The translations under genes were made by a program, and so were the position numbers. The notes below the pieces were generated by a model. That model was not told the DNA's origin. It saw only the letters and a list, made by a program, of their open reading frames with translations, and did not search any database. Positions 1 to 5,536 of a stretch of DNA of 5,536 bases are shown in pieces. Origin of the DNA: JBHEPS01 sp046261635. GTDB lineage: Bacteria; Acidobacteriota; Thermoanaerobaculia; Gp7-AA8. The stretch spans positions 1 through 5,536 of the forward strand of contig JBHEOL010000361.1 of NCBI GenBank assembly GCA_046261635.1, in the 5' to 3' direction. Each line of letters begins with the position of its first letter. Positions within the stretch are counted from its first letter, which is position 1.

Positions 1-81
1 GGGGCGGGGGGCAGGGGACAGGAGGCGGGGAAGTCCGGCGCGGGGGGGGCCCCTGTCCCCCGCCCCCTGCCTCCTGTCCCC
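1..81. repeat. G/C-rich inverted repeat built of degenerate 7-mers
   Basis: The left side (1-30) is a run of 7-nt units close to GGGGCRG. The right side (50-81) reads CCCCTGT, CCCCCGC, CCCCTGC, CTCCTGT, CCCC. The arms are complementary: 14-26 pairs perfectly with 69-81 (13 bp), and a second register pairs about 7-22 with 52-67 with one mismatch. The region between is also G-rich (42-49 is all G). The left arm starts at the window edge, so the element may be longer. It could act as a terminator for a gene outside the window, since its transcript would fold strongly, but there is no U-tract. The structure is seen directly; the role is inferred. Confidence 0.6.
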
Positions 82-173
82 ATGTTCTCCTCTCGCGAAT
101 CGTACCCGCGTGCGGGTCTTGAATCGACATCCGAGTCGGGCGCGGTTCTTTTACTCAGATGGGAAGACGGGAT

Positions 174-215
174 ACCCTCGCCCCTCGCCCCTCGCCCCTC
201 GCCCCTCGTCCCTCC
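174..215. repeat. Tandem heptanucleotide repeat (CCCCTCG)n
   Basis: Four perfect consecutive copies of CCCCTCG occupy 181-208, flanked by one degenerate copy on each side (174-180 and 209-215). An open frame crosses the region and would read it as a Pro/Ala/Ser/Leu-rich stretch, but it lies upstream of the best-supported start of the next gene, so it is judged non-coding. The 7-nt period and C-rich strand resemble the right arm of the element at 1-81, which suggests a related origin. No function can be assigned from sequence. Confidence 0.75.
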
Positions 216-221
216 TCGCGC

Positions 222-249
222 GTGACCGGAGTCACCCCGCCGGGTGACT
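222..249. promoter_or_regulatory. Dyad with two competing hairpins upstream of the oxidoreductase operon
   Basis: AGTCACCC (230-237) and GGGTGACT (242-249) form a perfect 8-bp stem around a 4-nt CGCC loop. GTGAC at 222-226 can instead pair with GTCAC at 231-235. The centre segment therefore has two possible partners. If transcription starts downstream (candidate promoter 258-285), this would be a DNA dyad, possibly an operator. If it starts upstream, it would be an RNA switch or attenuator-like structure. There is no clear U-run after the stem. Pairing is seen directly; a regulatory role is a guess. Confidence 0.3.
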
Positions 250-257
250 TCTCTCCT

Positions 258-285
258 TTGCCCGCTCTGGCCCGCTCCCTAGAGT
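258..285 (+). promoter_or_regulatory. Candidate sigma70-type promoter
   Basis: TTGCCC at 258-263 (4/6 to the -35 consensus) and TAGAGT at 280-285 (4/6 to the -10 consensus) are separated by 16 nt. This would give a start near 292 and a leader of about 95 nt before the GTG at 387. It is the best match found by eye in 82-386, but in GC-rich DNA such matches are often accidental, so it is weak evidence. Confidence 0.22.
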
Positions 286-375
286 GGATGCGATGGCCCG
301 CAGACCGGCGAACGCACCCTCTCTCGCCTCCTCCGGATTCCGCGGCCCCTCGCAACGGATCGACAGATCACAGCC

Positions 376-380
376 GGAGG
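376..380 (+). promoter_or_regulatory. Ribosome binding site fixing a GTG start at 387
   Basis: GGAGG at 376-380 lies 6 nt before GTG 387, ideal spacing, and the GTG opens a frame that reaches the ferredoxin motif within 15 codons. The ATG at 382 is only 1 nt from GGAGG and is out of frame, ending soon at a stop. The in-frame ATG at 159 has no recognisable binding site and would add a repeat-derived tail. Confidence 0.75.
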
Positions 381-386
381 TATGAA

Positions 387-1777
387 GTGCCGAAGGAACG
401 ACCGAAACCATTCGTCCTGGCCGACTACTGCAAAGGGTGCGGCCGTTGTATCGACGCCTGTGCCAAGGATTGCATCGTCGCGGGCCACGAAATCAACCCT
501 CTGACGGGCCTGGTCCCGATCGAGCTGCGACTCGACCAGTGCAACGGTTGCGGGCTCTGCATCGACGCCTGCCCCGAGCCGTACGGGCTGCAGCCCACTC
601 CCGAGGGTGGGGAAGGGGAGCTGCAGGACCCCGAGAAGCTGTTCGGGCCGCGCCGGAGTGACGCTCCTGAGCCGTACGACATCCCGGACGAACTGGTTCC
701 GCTTCCGAAATTGGAGCCTCTCGTCATCAAGGGGACCTACGCCTCCTCGATCGGTGCGCTCCTGGCCGGCTGCCGTCACTTCTACGGCTATCCGATCACT
801 CCGTCGACGGAAGGGGCAGAGCTGATGGCGAAGCTGCTGCCGAAGCTGGACGGCGTGTTCATGCAGGCGGTCAGCGAGGTCGCGACCGTGAACCACATGT
901 ACGGCGCCGGCGGCGCCGGCGTTCGGTCGATGACGTTCACCTCCTCGCCGGGCTTCAGCCTGATGCTCGAGGGAATCTCGTACATGATCGGCTCGGAAGT
1001 TCCGGGCGTGTTCGTCAACATCATGCGCGGCGGGCCGGGGCTCGGGAACATCGCTCCCGAGCAGGCCGACATCAAGCTAGCGTGCCGTGGCCTGGGTCAC
1101 GGGAACACCCATGCAATCGTGCTCGCCCCGTCGACGCCGCAGGAAATGCTCGACCTGACGATGCTCGCGTTCGAGCTGGCCTTCAAGTACCGGAACCCCG
1201 TGATCATCCTCGGCGACGGTTTCCTCGGGCAGATGACGGGACGGGTCGATCTGCCGGAGGCGATGGTGAAGCCGGGACTCCCGGCCTGGGCCGTCTGGGG
1301 CGACCGGATGCATCGCCGGAATCTGATCAGCTCGATCTATCTGGGCGAGGCGGATCTGGAGAGGCACAACCTTCACCTGATCGAAAAGTACGACCGGATG
1401 ACGGCGACCGAACAGCGCGCCGACCTCTATCAGACCGAGGACGCCGAAGTTCTCATCGTCGCCTGCAATACGCCGGCTCGAACCGCGAAGGGAGCGGTCG
1501 AGGAGCTCCGTCGCGAGGGGATCAAGGCGGGGCTGTTCCGTCCGATCACGGTCTGGCCGTTCCCGATCGACCTTCTGCGCCAGCCGCTTCAGAAGGCGCG
1601 GCGAATCGTGGTCGTCGAGGCGAGCCACGGACAGCTCGAGGATGAGCTCCGACTCGCCCTCAGTCACGCCGGATTCCGCAACCACCCGCCGATCGAGTCG
1701 GTGCGTCACTACGGCGGCGTCCTGCCGCAGATGGACGAAGTCATCATGCAGGTGACGGCAGGGGAAGGGGTGTACGC

Positions 1778-1781
<4 letters not shown>
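387..1781 (+). CDS. vorB: 2-oxoacid:ferredoxin oxidoreductase alpha subunit with N-terminal 2x[4Fe-4S] ferredoxin domain (VorB-like)
   Basis: The protein is 464 aa from GTG 387. Residues 1-70 form a bacterial-type ferredoxin: C15/C18/C21/C25 and C52/C55/C58/C62, each CxxCxxCxxxC, predicted to hold two [4Fe-4S] clusters (the role of the separate delta subunit elsewhere). A Pro/Glu-rich linker runs to about 110. From about 111 the alpha subunit begins, with the family motif YPITPST at 135-141 (pyrimidine-binding domain), a long conserved core around SPGFSLMLEG and RGGPGLGNIAPEQAD, and a C-terminal transketolase-C-like domain from about 350. With the next gene it should convert a 2-oxoacid, CoA and oxidised ferredoxin to acyl-CoA, CO2 and reduced ferredoxin in the cytoplasm. 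The core most resembles VorB (2-ketoisovalerate) proteins, but substrate cannot be fixed by eye; 2-oxoglutarate or another oxoacid remains possible. Its stop overlaps the next start (ATGA, 1778-1781), implying translational coupling. Confidence 0.93.
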
Positions 1782-3199
<1,418 letters not shown>

Positions 3200-3204
3200 A
3201 AGCC

Positions 3205-3223
3205 GGCGTCCCGATGGGGCGCC
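3205..3223 (+). other. Intercistronic RNA hairpin
   Basis: GGCGTCCC (3205-3212) pairs with GGGGCGCC (3216-3223) in an 8-bp stem (one G-U pair) around a GAT loop. It sits 5 nt after the stop of the beta-gamma gene and 2 nt before the AAAGGAG binding site (3226-3232) of the next gene. No U-run follows, so it is not a standard terminator. It could stabilise the upstream mRNA segment or lower expression of the downstream genes relative to the oxidoreductase. The fold is seen in sequence; the role is inferred. Confidence 0.4.
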
Positions 3224-3238
3224 TGAAAGGAGCTGGCG

Positions 3239-3556
3239 ATGATGCGAACGATGATCGAACAGCCGATCAACGATGAGGAGCGCGAGCTTCTCTCCTTGTG
3301 GCGCGAGATCGCCGACGGACCGATGCAGCGCCGGGTGAAGGGGATCGTGATGGAGCTCGTCTCGTTCGCCCGCGACCCGCACTGCGACGAGATGCAGGGA
3401 GACGGCGTCCCCTGCCCGGACGCGAAGAACCAGTGCGACAACTGCTGGCGGATCGTCGAAATCCTCCGGCAGTTCGAGCTGCGCATGCCGCAGCCGCAGG
3501 CCGTTCTTCCCGCGCAGGCCGGCTCCGAGGAAGAAATCGAAAACCAGGCCTGGTGA
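3239..3556 (+). CDS. Uncharacterised 105-aa protein with four cysteines
   Basis: I do not recognise this family. A strong AAAGGAG (3226-3232) lies 6 nt before ATG 3239; a second ATG follows at once (3242). The N-terminal part (about 10-45) is charged and looks helical. The centre holds C49, C59, C66 and C69 (Cx9Cx6CxxC), with H48 next to the first Cys and the local context QCDNCW; this could bind zinc or an Fe-S cluster. Residues 70-85 look like an amphipathic helix, and the tail is Pro/Gln/Glu-rich and probably disordered. There is no signal peptide or membrane segment, so it should be cytoplasmic. It is 39 nt downstream of the oxidoreductase genes and 61 nt before the cDPGS-like gene, all on one strand, so it is probably in the same operon. 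A role as assembly or accessory factor for the Fe-S enzyme is possible but unproven. Confidence 0.82.
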   Translation: MMRTMIEQPINDEERELLSLWREIADGPMQRRVKGIVMELVSFARDPHCDEMQGDGVPCPDAKNQCDNCWRIVEILRQFELRMPQPQAVLPAQAGSEEEIENQAW

Positions 3557-3606
3557 CCCGATCCGGGCTTTTCCCCGCGAGGAGCTCGTCTCCAGCGGTG
3601 CTTCAA

Positions 3607-3611
3607 GGAGG
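3607..3611 (+). promoter_or_regulatory. Ribosome binding site favouring ATG 3618
   Basis: GGAGG at 3607-3611 is 6 nt from ATG 3618 and only 3 nt from the in-frame GTG at 3615, which directly precedes it. Spacing and codon favour ATG 3618; the choice changes the protein by one residue. Confidence 0.7.
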
Positions 3612-3617
3612 ATTGTG

Positions 3618-4955
3618 ATGAGCCCCCGTCGGACCCGAATTCTCATTCTCGGCGCAGCAGGCCGGGATTTCCACAACTTCAATACCGTTTACCGGAACGA
3701 TCCCACGGTCGAGGTCGTCGCTTTCACGGCAACTCAGATTCCCGGAATCGACGATCGCCGATACCCCCCGGGCCTCGCAGGACCCTACTATCCGGACGGC
3801 ATCCCGATCGTCCCCGAAGAGTCGCTGAAGGCGATGATCATGAGCGAGGAGATCGACGCCTGCGTCTTCTCCTACTCCGATGTGTCGCACGAGCAGGTCA
3901 TGCACCTGGCCTCGCTCTGCGTCGGCGCGGGAGCCGATTTCCAGCTCCTGAGCGCCGCGCGGACGATGATTCCGTCGAAGCTGCCGGTCATCGCGATTAC
4001 CGCCGTGCGCACGGGCGCGGGCAAGAGCCAGACGACCCGCTACGTCTCGCGGATTCTCCGCATGCTCGGGCGGACGACGGTCGCGATCCGGCATCCCATG
4101 CCCTACGGAAACCTCGCCCTCCAGGAGACTCAGCGGTTCGTCGGCTATCCCGACCTCGATGCCCACGACTGCACCATCGAGGAGAGGGAGGAGTACGAGC
4201 CGCATCTCGACAATGGCTTCGTCGTCTACGCCGGAGTCGATTACGGACGGATTCTGGCTCTCGCCGAGCAGGAAGCGGACGTGATTCTGTGGGATGGCGG
4301 AAACAACGATCTCCCGTTCTACAAGCCGTCGCTCCACATCTGCATCGCCGATCCCCATCGGCCGGGACACGAGACGAAGTACTGGCCGGGGGAAGCGAAT
4401 TTCCGGATGGCCGACCTCATCATCATCAACAAGTGCGACACTGCCGACGAGGCGAGCATCCAGGCGATCGAAGAAGCGGCCGCGGTCCTGAATCCGAATG
4501 CCAGGGTCGTCAGGGCGGCCTCGCCGGTGACCTGCGAGTCGCCGGAGCTGGTGCGCGGCAAACGCGCCCTGGTCATCGAAGACGGCCCAACCCTGACCCA
4601 CGGCGGCATGACCTACGGTGCGGGGGCGGTCGCGGCCAGAGACCTCGGGGCCACGCTCGTCGACCCGGTGCCCGGAGCGGTCGGTTCGATTCGGGCGACC
4701 TACGAGAAGTATCCGAATGCCCGAGCGATCCTTCCCGCGATGGGCTACGGTGCCGAGCAGATCGCCGAGCTCGAGGAAACCATCCGCAACACCGACTGCG
4801 ACGTGGTCGTGGTCGGTACTCCGATCGACCTGACCCGCGTTCTCAAGATCGACAAGCCCGCCGTGCGGGTGCGCTACGAGCTCGAGGAGATGGGCGGAGG
4901 GAGCGAGATCGAGAAGGCCGTGACGGAAATCGCGGCAATTCCGGCGCTGGCGTGA
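3618..4955 (+). CDS. P-loop GTPase-like protein of the cyclic 2,3-diphosphoglycerate synthetase family (COG2403)
   Basis: The 445-aa protein is close in size to the archaeal cyclic 2,3-diphosphoglycerate synthetase (about 460 aa). An N-terminal Rossmann-like domain opens with ILILGAAGRDFHNFN (8-22), the hallmark of this family. A P-loop follows with the core TGAGKS at 132-137 (K136); the first glycine of the strict Walker A pattern is absent, as is common in SIMIBI-type NTPases. ILWDGGNND (223-231) is Walker B-like, and NKCD at 271-274 fits the guanine-specifying NKxD motif. EDGPTLTHGGM (321-331) and GTPIDL (400-405) also fit the family. In methanogens the enzyme makes cyclic 2,3-diphosphoglycerate from 2,3-diphosphoglycerate with ATP. 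The NKxD-like motif leaves GTP use open. To my knowledge bacterial members lack a settled role, so cDPG synthesis here is a family-based guess. It is the last gene of the plus-strand cluster. Confidence 0.88.
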   Translation: MSPRRTRILILGAAGRDFHNFNTVYRNDPTVEVVAFTATQIPGIDDRRYPPGLAGPYYPDGIPIVPEESLKAMIMSEEIDACVFSYSDVSHEQVMHLASLCVGAGADFQLLSAARTMIPSKLPVIAITAVRTGAGKSQTTRYVSRILRMLGRTTVAIRHPMPYGNLALQETQRFVGYPDLDAHDCTIEEREEYEPHLDNGFVVYAGVDYGRILALAEQEADVILWDGGNNDLPFYKPSLHICIADPHRPGHETKYWPGEANFRMADLIIINKCDTADEASIQAIEEAAAVLNPNARVVRAASPVTCESPELVRGKRALVIEDGPTLTHGGMTYGAGAVAARDLGATLVDPVPGAVGSIRATYEKYPNARAILPAMGYGAEQIAELEETIRNTDCDVVVVGTPIDLTRVLKIDKPAVRVRYELEEMGGGSEIEKAVTEIAAIPALA

Positions 4956-5070
4956 AATAGGACTTCTAGGACGAATAGGACAAATTGGACGAATGGGACA
5001 TAGGACATAGGACCGATTAGTCCTATGTCCTATCGGTCCTATTTGTCCTATTCGTCCTAGAAGTCCTATT
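4956..5070. terminator. 115-nt inverted repeat of 'AATAGGAC' units between convergent genes; likely bidirectional terminator
   Basis: Arms 4956-5006 and 5020-5070 pair over 51 positions with four mismatches; the outer 30 nt (4956-4985 with 5041-5070) match perfectly, around a 13-nt loop. An alternative inner register pairs 5000-5013 with 5020-5033 (14 bp perfect, 6-nt loop CGATTA). Each arm is itself repetitive: degenerate 9-nt units around AATAGGACN, with 7-nt TAGGACA units near the loop. The element starts directly after the TGA of the cDPGS-like gene, and its far end forms the TAG stop (5066-5068) of the minus-strand gene. Because it is symmetric it could end transcription in both directions, although it lacks a classic U-tract. 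The architecture is seen directly; the terminator role is inferred from position. Confidence 0.7.
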
Positions 5071-5536
5071 CCGCGGCCCTCCGTGCCATTTCACGGAGTT
5101 CCCTCACGCCTTCGCCGTCGAGGCGGTCGAGCTCGCGAATCACGAGCCTGGGGTCGACGTCCTTCGTCCAGTAGGAGCGTGCCAGCTGCTCGGCGAAGGT
5201 GCCGACGAGCGCAGCCAGCCGGTACGACTCGGAGGAGCCTCTCCAGTTGTTGGCGAGATCGCTCATCCGGATCGGGTGGGTGACCTCGATGACCTCATTG
5301 TCGGAGTCGACATCCTTGTAGCGGAGATGCACGGTCCCGATGCGATCGCGCCCCGAAGCCCGCGGACTCAGTTTGATCTCGTAGAGGGCGGTCACCGAGT
5401 GTCCCGCGCCGATCTCACCCGCGTCGACCGTGTCGTCCCGGAATCGGTTGTCGGCGATGTCGCGGTTCTCGTAGCCGATCAGACGGTAACGCTCGACGAC
5501 CCGCGGGGCGAACTCGACCTGGACCTTGGCGTCACG
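5066..5536 (-). CDS. YfbK-like von Willebrand factor A domain protein, C-terminal part (DUF3520-type), partial
   Basis: The frame is open to the window edge, so only the last 156 residues are visible; the start lies beyond 5536. Visible residues begin with RDAKVQVEFAP and continue through YRLIGYENRDIADNRF, DDTVDAGEIGAGHSVTALYEI, which (from memory of the family) matches the C-terminal DUF3520 region of YfbK-type VWA proteins. The VWA domain with its MIDAS metal site, and usually an N-terminal lipoprotein signal, would be upstream and cannot be checked. A GTG at 5395 is an internal valine (SVTALYEI), not a start. The TAG stop lies inside the inverted repeat. The gene converges on the plus-strand cluster and is probably unrelated to it in function. 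These proteins are poorly characterised; envelope-associated roles are suspected. Confidence 0.88.
   Translation of the reverse strand, partial: RDAKVQVEFAPRVVERYRLIGYENRDIADNRFRDDTVDAGEIGAGHSVTALYEIKLSPRASGRDRIGTVHLRYKDVDSDNEVIEVTHPIRMSDLANNWRGSSESYRLAALVGTFAEQLARSYWTKDVDPRLVIRELDRLDGEGVRELREMARRAAE

Noticed and set aside
104..117. Small palindrome ACCCGC-GT-GCGGGT
   Set aside because: It has a 6-bp arm with an unrealistically small loop and no associated U-run or promoter element; expected by chance in GC-rich DNA.
119..157. Promoter from TTGAAT at 119-124
   Set aside because: No acceptable -10 hexamer lies 15-19 nt downstream.
382..384. ATG as the start of the first gene
   Set aside because: It is out of frame with the ferredoxin motif, only 1 nt from GGAGG, and its frame soon hits a stop.
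159..386. N-terminal 76-residue extension of the ferredoxin-alpha protein
   Set aside because: No binding site before ATG 159, the sequence is low-complexity repeat, and GTG 387 has an ideal GGAGG at 6 nt.
3557..3614. Weak terminator (CCCG-ATC-CGGG followed by CTTTT)
   Set aside because: The stem is only 4 bp and the T-run is four bases; the next gene follows with a strong binding site, so operon continuity is more likely.
3603..4601. Minus-strand open frame of 332 codons
   Set aside because: It is antisense to the clearly recognisable cDPGS-like gene and shows no motif of its own.
4956..5070. CRISPR array or insertion-sequence ends
   Set aside because: Units are 7-9 nt with no unique spacers, and there is no transposase frame between the arms (13-nt loop).
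5066..5395. Complete 109-aa gene starting at GTG 5395
   Set aside because: The frame continues to the window edge and encodes recognisable YfbK-like sequence upstream of the GTG, so this is an internal valine.

Overview
This GC-rich bacterial window carries a four-gene plus-strand cluster that meets the 3' end of a minus-strand gene. The codon style, the ferredoxin-linked 2-oxoacid oxidoreductase and the YfbK-type VWA protein would fit an anaerobic or facultative member of a deep-branching phylum such as Acidobacteriota. That assignment is an inference; no rRNA or other marker gene is present.

Layout: positions 1-386 are judged non-coding. They hold an inverted-repeat element built of G/C-rich 7-mers (1-81), a tandem 7-nt repeat (174-215), a dyad with two competing hairpins (222-249) and a weak sigma70-like promoter candidate (258-285). 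From 387 runs a two-gene 2-oxoacid:ferredoxin oxidoreductase unit. The first gene fuses a 2x[4Fe-4S] ferredoxin domain to a VorB-like alpha subunit. The second overlaps it by 4 nt and fuses the TPP-binding beta subunit to the gamma subunit. Together they supply all four functional modules of the enzyme (delta, alpha, beta, gamma) on two chains. Next come a 105-aa protein of unknown function with four cysteines (3239-3556) and a P-loop protein of the cyclic 2,3-diphosphoglycerate synthetase / COG2403 type (3618-4955).

Between the last plus-strand gene and the convergent minus-strand gene lies a near-perfect 115-nt inverted repeat of 7-9-nt 'AATAGGAC'-like units (4956-5070). It begins directly after one stop codon and supplies the other. 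The minus-strand gene (5066-5536, open at the window edge) is the C-terminal part of a YfbK-like VWA protein with a DUF3520-type domain.

Working model: the oxidoreductase oxidatively decarboxylates a branched-chain or related 2-oxoacid to an acyl-CoA and passes electrons to ferredoxin. The small Cys protein and the cDPGS-like protein are probably co-transcribed, but their connection to the enzyme is unknown. The points most worth following up are the repeat-built intergenic elements and the pairing of a cDPGS-family gene with an oxidoreductase operon and an uncharacterised Cys-rich small protein.
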